DNA of 64,000 nt from Gammaproteobacteria bacterium (lineage in GTDB: Bacteria > Pseudomonadota > Gammaproteobacteria > Steroidobacterales > GCA-2729495). A program made the translations under genes and the position numbers. A model generated the notes under the pieces. That model was not told where the DNA came from. It did no database searches and was given only the letters and a program-made list of their open reading frames with translations. The stretch covers positions 1,116,001 to 1,180,000 of the forward strand of contig CP054183.1 of assembly GCA_015709695.1 (NCBI GenBank), read 5' to 3'. Below, one piece after another: positions 1 to 9,500 of the stretch (positions within the stretch are counted from its first letter, which is position 1; the number at the start of each line of letters is the position of its first letter).

Positions 1-277
1 TCTCCCCGGCATGCTCCACGAGGATGGCGCGGTCGGCTCCCATGGCGAGCCCGGTACGCAACTGCTGCTGGCAGTCCGCCGGGCCGATGGTGACCACCAG
101 CACTTCCGCTGCTGCACCGCGCTCGCGCAGGCGCAGTGCTTCCTCGAGGGCGATCTCGTCGAAGGGGTTGATGCTCATCTTGACCCCCTCGGTGACCACA
201 CCTGAATTGTCCGCTTTCAGGCGCACGCGGACGTTGTAGTCAACGACCCGCTTGAGGCATACCATGATCTTCTGCAA
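1..277 (-). CDS. etfB: Electron transfer flavoprotein subunit beta, N-terminal part (cut by window edge)
   Basis: EtfB pairs with EtfA to carry electrons from acyl-CoA dehydrogenases to ETF-ubiquinone oxidoreductase. Reading leftwards, the protein contains KRVVDYNVRVR, then KMSINPFDEIALEEALRLRE and VVTIGPADCQQQLRTGLAMGADRAI, the characteristic N-terminal half of EtfB. The C-terminal half lies beyond base 1. I chose the TTG at 277, which gives (M)QKIMVCLKRVV, because GGAG stands 8 bases upstream and the residues fit the family N-terminus. The ATG at 265 is the alternative. The gene is divergent from the sulfurtransferase, and etfA is expected just outside the window. The family is certain and the start less so. 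Confidence 0.93.
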   Translation of the reverse strand, partial: MQKIMVCLKRVVDYNVRVRLKADNSGVVTEGVKMSINPFDEIALEEALRLRERGAAAEVLVVTIGPADCQQQLRTGLAMGADRAILVEHAGE

Positions 278-425
278 GTTCGGGACTCCGCTGTGGGGCT
301 GGCGGCGCCAGCCCTGGCCGCCGTCCGGCGGTCGGTACTTACCGGTCCGGTCGGCGGCAGCAAGGCCGGTATTTTCGTCTGGCCCGTGCGGCGGTTACAA
401 GCACCCGTGGCGGAAGGAGGCTGCC

Positions 426-1289
426 ATGCCTGCTGAGCACACATCGGCCATGCTGTTGTCGGCGGCGCAGCTGGCCGCGCCGGCCGATGATCGCGTCATC
501 GTCGATTGCCGCTTCGATCTCGCCCGGCCGGAGGCCGGCGAGCAGGCCTGGCGGGCCGGCCATATTCCGGGAGCCTGGTACGCGCACATGGATCGCGACC
601 TTGCCGGGCCGGTCACGCCGGCCAGCGGCAGGCATCCGCTGCCGGCACCCGCGGCACTGGCTGCGTTGTTTTCCCGCTGGGGCGTAGGCAGCACGACCCT
701 GGTCGTGGCCTACGACGATGCCGGCGGCGCCATTGCCGCGCGCCTCTGGTGGCTGCTGCGCTGGATGGGGCACCGGCGGGCCGCACTGCTCGACGGCGGC
801 CTCGGCGCCTGGCTGGCGCAGGGCTTGCCGCTGTCGACCACCGCACCGCAGCCTGGGCCGGGCCGGTTTGCCGGGACACCCGGGCAGATGCCGACATGCG
901 ACGCCCGGGAGATCACCGCCGGGTTGCGTGACCGGTCCCTCGCCTTGCTGGACGCCCGCGCGCCGTCACGCTATCTGGGCCGCGATGAGGCCCTCGATCC
1001 GGTGGCTGGCCACGTTCCCGGCGCGCTGAATGCACCCTACCAGCACAACCTGGGTGCGGACGGCCGGTTTCTCGATCCCGCCGGCCTGCGGACGGCCCTG
1101 TCAGGCCCGGCACAGGCGGCGCGGCAAGTCGCCGCCATGTGCGGTTCAGGGGTGACGGCCTGCCACCTCATCTTCGCGCTGGAGCGGGCGGGTCTCGGCA
1201 CTGCCAGCCTGTATCCCGGCTCCTGGAGCGAGTGGATCCGTGATCCGGCCCGGCCGGTAGCGACGGCGGCGGATGGCGGGCCGGGCTGA
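426..1289 (+). CDS. sseA: Two-domain sulfurtransferase (thiosulfate / 3-mercaptopyruvate type)
   Basis: A cytoplasmic rhodanese-family enzyme of 287 residues that moves sulfane sulfur from thiosulfate or 3-mercaptopyruvate to an acceptor through a cysteine persulfide. It has an inactive N-terminal rhodanese domain (about residues 10-125) and a catalytic C-terminal one (about 155-275). The active-site loop is CGSGVTAC with the catalytic Cys at 239. The CGSGVT form is the one typical of 3-mercaptopyruvate sulfurtransferases, but the donor cannot be fixed from this alone. The start at 426 is supported by a strong GGAAGGAGG five bases upstream. A longer reading frame from 252 has no such site. 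The lipoprotein gene follows one base after the stop codon. Confidence 0.88.
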   Translation: MPAEHTSAMLLSAAQLAAPADDRVIVDCRFDLARPEAGEQAWRAGHIPGAWYAHMDRDLAGPVTPASGRHPLPAPAALAALFSRWGVGSTTLVVAYDDAGGAIAARLWWLLRWMGHRRAALLDGGLGAWLAQGLPLSTTAPQPGPGRFAGTPGQMPTCDAREITAGLRDRSLALLDARAPSRYLGRDEALDPVAGHVPGALNAPYQHNLGADGRFLDPAGLRTALSGPAQAARQVAAMCGSGVTACHLIFALERAGLGTASLYPGSWSEWIRDPARPVATAADGGPG

Positions 1290-1290
1290 C

Positions 1291-1791
1291 ATGCGGCTGC
1301 ACCGACAGGCGCTGGCATGGCTGGTCCTGCCGCTGTTGTCGGCCTGTGCCGGCGGCGGAGGCGAGGAGCAACCGGCGCGGCCTTTCGTCCGCGCCGGCGA
1401 ATTCGGCCAGGCCGACTGCTTCCTCAGGCGCACGGTCATGGACTTCGAGGTGCTGGACGACCGCAACCTGATCGTGTTCGCGCCGAGCCGCTCCGATCCG
1501 TACCATATGCAGGTCAGCCCGCCATCGTCCGGCCTGCGTCACGCGACGGTGCTCGCCTTCGAGGCCAGCAGCGCGCGCATCTGCGGCTACGCCGGCGAAG
1601 CGCTGCTGGTGGAGCAGCCTGGCGGCGGCCTCCAGAGGCTGTCGGTGATCGGCGTGTACCGGCTCGACGAACCAGCCCTGGCTGGCCTCGAAGCGCGTTT
1701 CGGCAAGGCGGCGGTGCCGGCGAAGCCGGTACCGCAACCGGCCGCCGGCGCGGAAATCGAGCGGGACCTGGCGGGTGAGCAGCGCCACTGA
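1291..1791 (+). CDS. Small lipoprotein, DUF6491-like
   Basis: A 166-residue predicted lipoprotein. The N-terminus MRLHRQALAWLVLPLLSAC is a signal peptide with lipobox LSAC, so the mature protein should begin with an acylated Cys at residue 19 followed by AGGGGEEQP. The body has CFLRRTVMDFEVLDDRNLIV and a later GY, a pattern I associate with the DUF6491 lipoproteins of gamma-proteobacteria. That assignment is from memory and no function is known. It starts one base after the sulfurtransferase stop, so the two are probably co-transcribed. Retention in the inner or outer membrane cannot be decided. Confidence 0.7.
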   Translation: MRLHRQALAWLVLPLLSACAGGGGEEQPARPFVRAGEFGQADCFLRRTVMDFEVLDDRNLIVFAPSRSDPYHMQVSPPSSGLRHATVLAFEASSARICGYAGEALLVEQPGGGLQRLSVIGVYRLDEPALAGLEARFGKAAVPAKPVPQPAAGAEIERDLAGEQRH

Positions 1792-1834
1792 CCGCGGGCA
1801 TCATGGAAAGACATCAAGGCGAGGAATGAAAACG

Positions 1835-2569
1835 ATGAGCAGCATCCTGCAGCGTGACCACCGTTCGGTACGGGGCACGATCCGCTACACCAGCAACAAG
1901 CCCGACCGGCTCGGCCAGGAGCGGGGGCGCGAGTATTTCATGATCGATACCCACAGCGATGGCCGCCGCAGCTGCATCGCCCACTGCGAGATCGACGACC
2001 GGCCCAGCGTCATGCGTGACATCACCTACAGCCTCGACGCGGACTGGTACCCGACGGACTGCTTCGTGCGGCTGTCGGTCGACGACCGCTTCATGGGCAC
2101 GGGATGGTTCCGTTTCGGTGCCGACTACGCCGAATGCGAGACCTTCACGGCGATCGAGGGGCGCGTGACCCAGCGGATGGAAACCAGCGGGCGGCTGCGT
2201 ACCTTCCAGAACCACGCCATCCAGTGCGACGCCTGGCACCTGCGCCTGTACGACCGCAAGCGCCGGGGCGTGCAGATGGTGGATGAAATCCTGCTCTCCT
2301 CCCCGGATCATCGGGGCGCCACCGGCCCCTTGCTGTTCCGCGCCGGGCTGTGCATCGATTTCGTCGGCGAAGAGAGCATCGAGGTGGCAGCAGGCCGGTT
2401 CGATGCGCTGCATTTCCGCTTCGTCTCGGCGCCCGGCCTGCCGGTGGAGCATCCACCCTATGACATCTGGTGCACCGCGGACGGCGACTTCGTCTTCCTC
2501 AAGGGCGTCATCGGCGGCTACATGCAGACCTGCTACGAGCTCACCGAGCTCGTGCACAGCAAGGATTGA
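1835..2569 (+). CDS. Conserved-looking hypothetical protein
   Basis: I do not recognise this gene. It encodes 244 residues with no signal peptide and no membrane segment. The composition is rich in aromatic residues, Asp and Arg, with many short beta-like stretches (YFMID, CIAHCEI, FVRLSV, GWFRFG). The C-terminal third (LLFRAGLCIDFVGEESIEVAAGRFDALHF and DIWCTADGDFVFLKGVIGGY) recalls the DUF3108 style of beta-barrel ending, where a GRF/ALH stretch precedes a closing strand; this is a loose resemblance. ATG 1835 has GAGGA nine bases upstream; ATG 1826 in the same frame is possible. Codon use matches its neighbours, and it lies tightly between the lipoprotein and alaA. Confidence 0.65.
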   Translation: MSSILQRDHRSVRGTIRYTSNKPDRLGQERGREYFMIDTHSDGRRSCIAHCEIDDRPSVMRDITYSLDADWYPTDCFVRLSVDDRFMGTGWFRFGADYAECETFTAIEGRVTQRMETSGRLRTFQNHAIQCDAWHLRLYDRKRRGVQMVDEILLSSPDHRGATGPLLFRAGLCIDFVGEESIEVAAGRFDALHFRFVSAPGLPVEHPPYDIWCTADGDFVFLKGVIGGYMQTCYELTELVHSKD

Positions 2570-2584
2570 GGACGGGTGGCAGCC

Positions 2585-3841
2585 ATGAGCGTCGACTTCC
2601 GTATCAAGCCGAGTGATTCGCTGCAGGGCGTGCGCTACGAGATCCGCGGTCGCCTGGCCCGGCGCGCACACGAAATGCAGCGGCGCGGCTACGAGGTCAT
2701 TGCCCTGAACATCGGCAACCCGGGGCCGTTCGGCTTCCGCACGCCGGAGACCATGCGCCTGGCGATGATCGAGAACCTGCAGGCCAGCGAGGGCTATTGC
2801 CATCAACAGGGCATCTTCCCGGCACGCGAAGCGGTGGTCATGCAGCAGCAGGCCCGCGGCGTGGCAGGCGTGACCGCCGACCATGTGTTCATGGGCAACG
2901 GGGTCAGCGAGCTGATCGACCTCACCCTGCGCGCGCTGCTCGATCCGGGTGACGAGGTGCTGGTGCCGAGCCCTGACTATCCGCTGTGGACGGCGAGCGT
3001 CACCCTCAATCGGGGACGCGCGGTGCACTATCCCTGTCCCCCGGAGCAGGGTTTCCAGCCCGACCTGGATGCCATGGCCCGCCTGGTGACGGCACGGACC
3101 CGGGCGCTGGTGCTGATCAATCCCAACAACCCGACCGGAGCGGTCTACTCGCGGGCCACGCTGGAAGCCATCGCCCGGCTGGCCGAGAAGCACAAGCTCA
3201 TCGTCTTCAGCGACGAGATCTATGACCAGATGACCTATGACGATGCCGCGTTCATCCCCATGGCGACCATCGTCAAGGACACGCTCTGCGCCACGTTCAG
3301 CGGCCTGTCGAAGATCTACCGGGCCTGCGGCTACCGCGTCGGCTGGGTGTCGTTCAGCGGGCCGACGGAAGCGGCGCAGGCCTACCTGCAGGGCCTGGAC
3401 CTGCTGGCCTCGCTGCGCCTGTGCAGCAACGTCCCGGGGCAATGGGCCGTGCAAACGGCGCTCGGCGGCTTCCAGAGCATCCGCGAGCTGGTGCGGCCGG
3501 GCGGACGCCTGTTCGAATCGCGGCAGGCCCTCATCGACGGCGTGGCCGCGAGCCGCTACCTGACCATGGTGAAGCCGGAGGGCGCGATGTACGCCTTCAT
3601 CGGTGTCGACCGGCGTGCCATCCCGCATTTCGACGACCAGGAGTTCGCCCTGGAGCTGCTGGAGCAGAAGCACGTGCTGGTCGCGCCCGGCACCAGCTTC
3701 AACACGCCGTACAATAACCACTTCAGGGTGACGAACCTGCCCGATGCCGCGACCCTTGCCGAGGTCTTCCGGCGCATGGAGGAAGTGCTGGATGGTTATG
3801 CCGCCAGGCGCCCGGCTGCGGTGGTGAAAACGATCGGCTGA
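2585..3841 (+). CDS. alaA: PLP-dependent alanine aminotransferase, AlaA type
   Basis: A class I/II aminotransferase of 418 residues that resembles AlaA, the enzyme that makes alanine from pyruvate and glutamate. The family marks are visible: the N-terminal LNIGNPGPFGF, the substrate/cofactor stretch PSPDYPLWTASVTLNRGRAVHY, the Asn motif INPNNPTGAVY, FSDEIYDQMTYD, and SGLSKIYRACGYRVGW with the Schiff-base Lys at 243. The SDYP-LWTA-like segment favours AlaA over aspartate aminotransferase. GTG 2576 lies in frame and is a possible alternative start. It follows the unknown gene by 15 bases and precedes the recombination pair by 16, so it may share their transcript without any functional link. Confidence 0.88.
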   Translation: MSVDFRIKPSDSLQGVRYEIRGRLARRAHEMQRRGYEVIALNIGNPGPFGFRTPETMRLAMIENLQASEGYCHQQGIFPAREAVVMQQQARGVAGVTADHVFMGNGVSELIDLTLRALLDPGDEVLVPSPDYPLWTASVTLNRGRAVHYPCPPEQGFQPDLDAMARLVTARTRALVLINPNNPTGAVYSRATLEAIARLAEKHKLIVFSDEIYDQMTYDDAAFIPMATIVKDTLCATFSGLSKIYRACGYRVGWVSFSGPTEAAQAYLQGLDLLASLRLCSNVPGQWAVQTALGGFQSIRELVRPGGRLFESRQALIDGVAASRYLTMVKPEGAMYAFIGVDRRAIPHFDDQEFALELLEQKHVLVAPGTSFNTPYNNHFRVTNLPDAATLAEVFRRMEEVLDGYAARRPAAVVKTIG

Positions 3842-3857
3842 TGCCGCTGCGCTCCAC

Positions 3858-6521
3858 ATGAGGGAAGTCTTCGCGGTCCTTGCCACAGGCGGCACTGTGG
3901 TGACGGCGAACGACCGCCTGGCCCGCAGCATCACGCTCGCCTGGAATCGCCGCGAGCACAGCGCGGGCCGTCTCGCCTGGCGTACGCCGGCCGTGCTCAG
4001 CTGGCGCGCGTTCATCGAGGCGCTGTGTGCCCGCTCGCTGGCCAGCGGAGGCCGTGCCGGCGGGCGTGTGCTGCTTGCCGAGCACCAGGCCCGGCTGCTC
4101 TGGCAACGCATCGTCGCCGCCGGTGATGGCGACGTCCTGCCCGGTGCGGCGGCGCCGCTGGCCGAGCTGGCCGCCCAGGCCTGGCGCCTGGCGCAGGACT
4201 GGCGTATCGGCGAAGCGGAGATGCAGGCAACCGCGGACAGCGAGGCCTCCCGTGCCTTCGCCGGATGGGCAGCTGACTACCGGCAGCATTGCGAAGCGTC
4301 GGGCTGGACCGATTCAGCGTCGGTCTGCGCACTGCTGCAGGCTGACCTGCGGGCAGGCGCCATCGATGTGCCCCGGCAATTGCATCTCGCCGGATTCGCC
4401 GACCGCACACCGTTGCAGGAGGACCTGCTTCGCAGCCTGGTGGCCAGCGGCTGTACCGTCAGCGAGGAGGTGGCGCATCCGCATGGTGCGCGCGACGTCC
4501 GCAAGCTGCGCTGCCGGGATGCTCAGGCCGAGGCTGGACAGGCCGCGCGCTGGGCCCGTGCCTTGCGTGAGCGGGATACCGATGCGGCCATCGGCATCGT
4601 CGTGCCGGACCTCGCACAGCGTATCGGCACCGTGCGCCGCGCCGTCCTCGACGTGCTGGCGCCGGAGTGGCGCCTGGACATCGACCGCCCGCTGCCCGTC
4701 AATTTTTCCTATGGCCAGCCGCTGGCGAGCGTGGGCCTGGTGCGCATTGCCCTGGCGGCCCTGCGCGCCTCCACGGACCAGATCGACATCCAGCTCGCCG
4801 GTCTGCTCCTCGCCAGCCGGTACCTGCCGGGGTACGGAGAGGAAGCCAGTGGCAGGGTGCGTGTCGACCTGGTGCTGCGCCGGCGTGCCGGCGCGACCCT
4901 GTCCATCCCGGAGCTGGCGGAGGCGTGCACGGGTGAGGCACCGGGAATCGCCGCGCGCTTCGTGGCAGTCGCCAGCCTGGCCGCGCAGGGGCCACGACGC
5001 CAGCCGCCGAGCGGCTGGGCTGCATCCTTCCGCATCGTGCTCGAGACGCTTGGCTGGCCAGGCGATCGAGCATTGTCCAGCGACGAGCACCAGGCCGCGA
5101 ACGCGTGGCAGGAGGCGCTGGACCGCCTGCGCAGCTGCGATGTGATCCTGGGTGCGGTGGACAGGGAAACAGCGCTTGGCCTCGTTTCGGGCCTCGCCCA
5201 GGCGCAGCTGTTCCAGCCGGCCGGTGATCCGGCCGCCGTTCAGGTTCTCGGCCTGATGGAAGCAGTGGGCCAGCGATTCGACGCGCTCTGGGTTTGCGGC
5301 ATGACCAGCCAGGCCTGGCCGCCGGCCGTGCGCAGCAACCCGCTGCTCTCGTTGCGCTTGCAGCGCGAGCGGCGGTTGCCGGACAGCTCCCCGGCGCTGG
5401 CTCGCGAACGTGCCGAGCGGTTGTTGCGCTGGCTGGAAACCGGCGCCGGCAGGGTGGTCTTCAGCTCACCCGAGTTCGCCGGCGACGAACCGCTGGCGCC
5501 GAGTCCATTGCTCGAGCGCATCCCCGGGTCCGCGGACGATCTGCCGGCATGGCCCGAGCCGCTGTGGATCGACCGCATGCTGGCAACGGGGCAGCTGGAG
5601 CAGCTCGCTCCGGATCCGCCGCCACCGGTGAGTCCTGGCGCGCGCCTGCGCGGCGGGGCAGCGCTGCTGGAGCAGGAGGCGCGCTGCCCGGCGCGGGCAT
5701 TCGTCCAGTTCCGCCTGGGTGCCCGTGAAATGCCGCTGCCCACGGCCGGGCTCGATGCCGCCATGCGTGGCAAGATCACCCACGGGATACTGGAAGCATT
5801 TTTTCGCGAGACGGACAGCCATGCAGCGTTGCGGGCTCTCGACCCGGACGCTCAGCGGCATCGACTCGATGTCGCAGCCAACGCGGCGCTGGCGAAGTTC
5901 AAGGCATCGACGGATCCCTTGCTGCGGCGGATTGCCGACCGGGAACACGAGCGCCAGCTGCGCCTGGTGGGTGAGTTCCTGCGCCTGGAGCGGGAGCGTA
6001 GCGGATTCCGGGTGCGTGCCATCGAGAGCCCGCTGGCTGCAGGGAAGGGGTTGCCCTCGGTAGCCAGGCTGCAGCTCAGGCTGCAGGTGGATCGCATCGA
6101 CGAAATGCCGGATGGTCGCCTGCTGGTGATCGATTACAAGACCTCAAGGCAGCTGCCGCCGGCAGCCGGATGGCGGGGCTTTCGCCCGCGAGCGCCGCAG
6201 CTGCCGCTGTATGCAACCCTGGCCGATGCCGACGGAATCGCCTTCGTGCAGCTCGCCGCAGGCAACGTCAGCTGGCGAGGCCTGGTGGACGTCGATTGGG
6301 CCGGTGCTGGCCTCAAATCAGTTGGCGACCTGAAAAAGGAAGGAATCAGTACCTGGAGCGCCCTGCGGGAGCAGTGGAGTCAGGCACTCGAGTCGCTCGC
6401 GAAGGAATTCCTTGCCGGCTGCTTCGACCTGGGGAGCCAGCCGGGCGATGCGGTACGTGGCGAGTGGGTCATGGCCATCCGGCCGCAGGATGCCGGGATG
6501 ACGGATGGGGAAGCGCCGTGA
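3858..6521 (+). CDS. AddB-like nuclease subunit (probable DNA repair protein, TIGR03623 type)
   Basis: An 887-residue partner of the downstream helicase, resembling the AddB-like family described as probable DNA repair protein (TIGR03623). It begins with the iron-sulfur-free AddB-like motif VVTANDRLARSI and lacks a clear Walker A. The C-terminus carries a PD-(D/E)XK nuclease domain: AMRGKITHGILEAFF, then RIDEMPDGRLLVIDYKTSR with the catalytic D-YK at about residues 757-760. By analogy to AddAB it should process double-strand ends for recombination. The stop overlaps the start of the helicase gene in a GTGA, so the two are probably translationally coupled and made in fixed ratio. Confidence 0.85.
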   Translation: MREVFAVLATGGTVVTANDRLARSITLAWNRREHSAGRLAWRTPAVLSWRAFIEALCARSLASGGRAGGRVLLAEHQARLLWQRIVAAGDGDVLPGAAAPLAELAAQAWRLAQDWRIGEAEMQATADSEASRAFAGWAADYRQHCEASGWTDSASVCALLQADLRAGAIDVPRQLHLAGFADRTPLQEDLLRSLVASGCTVSEEVAHPHGARDVRKLRCRDAQAEAGQAARWARALRERDTDAAIGIVVPDLAQRIGTVRRAVLDVLAPEWRLDIDRPLPVNFSYGQPLASVGLVRIALAALRASTDQIDIQLAGLLLASRYLPGYGEEASGRVRVDLVLRRRAGATLSIPELAEACTGEAPGIAARFVAVASLAAQGPRRQPPSGWAASFRIVLETLGWPGDRALSSDEHQAANAWQEALDRLRSCDVILGAVDRETALGLVSGLAQAQLFQPAGDPAAVQVLGLMEAVGQRFDALWVCGMTSQAWPPAVRSNPLLSLRLQRERRLPDSSPALARERAERLLRWLETGAGRVVFSSPEFAGDEPLAPSPLLERIPGSADDLPAWPEPLWIDRMLATGQLEQLAPDPPPPVSPGARLRGGAALLEQEARCPARAFVQFRLGAREMPLPTAGLDAAMRGKITHGILEAFFRETDSHAALRALDPDAQRHRLDVAANAALAKFKASTDPLLRRIADREHERQLRLVGEFLRLERERSGFRVRAIESPLAAGKGLPSVARLQLRLQVDRIDEMPDGRLLVIDYKTSRQLPPAAGWRGFRPRAPQLPLYATLADADGIAFVQLAAGNVSWRGLVDVDWAGAGLKSVGDLKKEGISTWSALREQWSQALESLAKEFLAGCFDLGSQPGDAVRGEWVMAIRPQDAGMTDGEAP

Positions 6522-9500
6522 ACGGGATGCAGCCCCCTGACCAGCCAGAGCGCGAGGCGGCACTCGATACGTCGCGATCCTTCATCGTGCAGGCACCCGC
6601 TGGCTCCGGCAAGACGGAGCTGCTGATCCAGCGCTACCTGCGGCTGCTGGCGACGGTGGTGGAGCCGGAAGAAGTGCTGGCGGTGACCTTCACGCACAAG
6701 GCCGCGGGCGAGATGCGGGGCCGCGTGATCAAGGCGCTGGTCGAGGCGCAGGAGCAGCGTCCACCCGAGGCAGCGCATCTGCGACGCGCCTACGACCTCG
6801 CCCGCGAGGTACTCGGCGACGAGCAGCGGCAGCGCTGGCAGCTGCATCGGCATCCGGCACGGTTGCGCATCACCACCATCGATGCCGTGAACGCCTCGAT
6901 CGCCTACCGCAACCCGATCGCCGCCGGAGCCAACGCCCTGCAGGGCATTGCGCCGGCACCCGAGCGTCTCTACGAGGAAGCGGCGTTGGCCACCCTCGGA
7001 CTCATGGCCGATGACGATGACGCGGGCACCGAAGTCGCCTTGCTGATGAGGCACCTCGACAACGATGCGGCGCGATTCCAGCGCTTGATGGTGACCATGT
7101 TGCCGAAGCGGGACCAATGGCTCCGGCACGCAGCCGGTTCCCGGCCCGGGCGCGACGCCATCGAGGCGCCGCTGCGCCGCCTGACGCAGGTCGGCATCGA
7201 GTGTGTCGCGTCGGCACTGCCTGCGGATGCCGCTGCGGAGCTGCTCGCCTTGCTGCCGTTCGCAGCCGATTTCCTGGGCGGGAATCGCAAGGTGCATCAT
7301 CTGGCACCGTGGACCGGGCGCAGCACCTGGCCGGCAGCCACCGCGGAGGAATGGCCCGCGTGGCGGGCGCTCGCCGATGCCCTGCTCACGGCGGACGAGG
7401 GTACCTGGCGCCAGAAGATCGACAAGAACTGCGGCTTTCCCGCGCGGACCCCGGAGAAGGCGCGCATGAAAGCCCTGCTGGAGAAACTCGCCGGACGGGA
7501 AGACCTGCGTCTCGCCCTGATCGCGGTTCGCGGGCTGCCTGGAGCAGGCTACACGGACGAGCAGTGGGAGATGCTGCGCTCCCTGTTGGCGGTGCTGCGG
7601 CTGGCCGCGGCGCAATTGCGCCTGGTGCAGGCGGCGCACGGCATCACCGATTTCGCCGGGGTCGCAGCGGCCGCGCTGGATGCCCTCGGTGCGGAGGATG
7701 CACCTTCGGACCTGGCCCTGCTGCTCGACCATCGGCTGCAGCACATCCTGGTCGACGAGTTCCAGGATACCTCGCTTGCCCAGTTCACGCTGCTGGCGCG
7801 GCTGACGGCCGGCTGGACGCCTGGTGATGGCCGCAGCCTGTTTGTCGTCGGCGACCCGATGCAGTCCATCTATGGTTTCCGCGAGGCGGACGTCAGGCTG
7901 TTTGCGCAGCTGCGGGACCACGGGATTGGCGACCTGCGCCCCGCGTTCCTGCAGCTCCGGGCCAATTTCCGCTCGACGCCTGCGCTGGTCGACTGGTGCA
8001 ATGGGGTGTTTGCCAGGACATTCGCTGGCGCGGACGACACGCTGGTGGGCGCGGTCCGCTTCGCTCCGAGCCTGCCCACGTCCGGAGGCGCTGCGCCGGG
8101 TGGTTCCGGCAAGCTGGCTGCCTCCTGGCACTGGCGGCCTGCCGGCGACCAGGATGCCGAGCCCGCCCTGGTGCTCGACCTCGTGGCCACGGCACGGCGC
8201 GAGGATCCGGCGCAGCGCATCTGCATCCTGGTTCGCAGCCGCGCCCATGCGGGGCCGATCATCGCCGCGCTGCGGGCCGCAGGCGTGGGATTCGTCGCCC
8301 CGGAGATCGAGTTGCTGGAGCGCTCCGGTGTCTGCCTCGACCTGCTGGCACTGACCCGTGCGCTCAGCTATCGCGCCGACCGGCTGGCATGGATCGGTGT
8401 GCTGCGCGCACCATTTTGCGGGCTGTCCCTGGCCGATCTCGAGTGCCTGCTCGGCGACGATCACCAGGCGGCCGTCGTGGACCTGCTGCACGACCCGGTG
8501 CGCCGCGAGCGACTCAGCCCAGCCGGCGCCGCGGCGGTGGCCAGGCTATGCGGCGTGCTCGAGCGCACCGAGGCCGTGCGCGAGCGCCGCACCCTGCGCG
8601 ACCGCGTCGAGGCCGCCTGGCTGATGCTGGGTGGCCCGGCGACCATCCCGGAAGCAAGCCAGCTGGAATCCGCGATGACCTTCCTCGATCTGCTCGAGGA
8701 GGGCACAGCAGGTGATGGCGGCCTGGATCACGCGTGGCTGGCCGCCCGGATGAAGGCGCACAAGGGTTCGCTCGGCAGCGGCGACAGCGGACTGCAGGTC
8801 ATGACGATCCACAAGGCAAAGGGGCTGGAATTCGACACGGTCATCCTGCCGGGACTGGGCAAGCCGGCACCCAGCGAGGATCCGCCGCTGCTGCTCTGGC
8901 AGGACGTGCCGATGGCCGATGGCAGCATGGTGCCGCTGCTGGCGCCCATTCCGGCGACCGGCGCCGATCGTGATCCGGTCTATGCCTATGTCATGCAGCT
9001 GCGTGAGCGCAAGCGCGAGCTGGAAGCGGATCGCCTGCTCTACGTGGCCTGCACTCGGGCGCGACGCCGCCTGCATCTCGTGGCACAGCTTGAGCTGGCT
9101 CGAGGCGACGGCCATGCCGAGGTGCGCCGGCCGTCGGCCAGGTCACTGCTGGCGCGGCTCTGGTCCGCGGTGTCAGCCGAGGCCTCGGCCGCGGTGAGGG
9201 CCTCGACATGGGAACCGGCGGCTGCATCGCCCGGGCCGCCGCCGCGCGTGCAGCCGGTCATCAGCCGACTGCCGGCGACATGGCAGGTACCTCCGCCTCC
9301 AGCCGCATTGTCTCTGCCCACGGACGGGCCGGATCCCGGGGCAGCGGCACCCGTGGTGTACGAATGGGCCGGATTTCTCGCCATGCACGTGGGCACGGTC
9401 GTGCACCGCTGGCTGCAGATCATGGCGGATGAAGGGCTGGAACGCTGCACGGCCGAGTGGCTCCGCGAACGGCAGCCGCTGGTCCGCCGCATGTTGTCGA

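Noticed and set aside
1814-4111. A 765-codon open frame on the minus strand
   Set aside because: It lies opposite the hypothetical gene and alaA, both with clear protein features. Its translation is Arg/His/Gly-rich without family motifs, as expected for an antisense shadow in GC-rich DNA.
6380-8491. A 703-codon open frame on the minus strand
   Set aside because: Antisense to the AddA-like helicase, which shows all SF1 motifs. The shadow translation has no recognisable domain.
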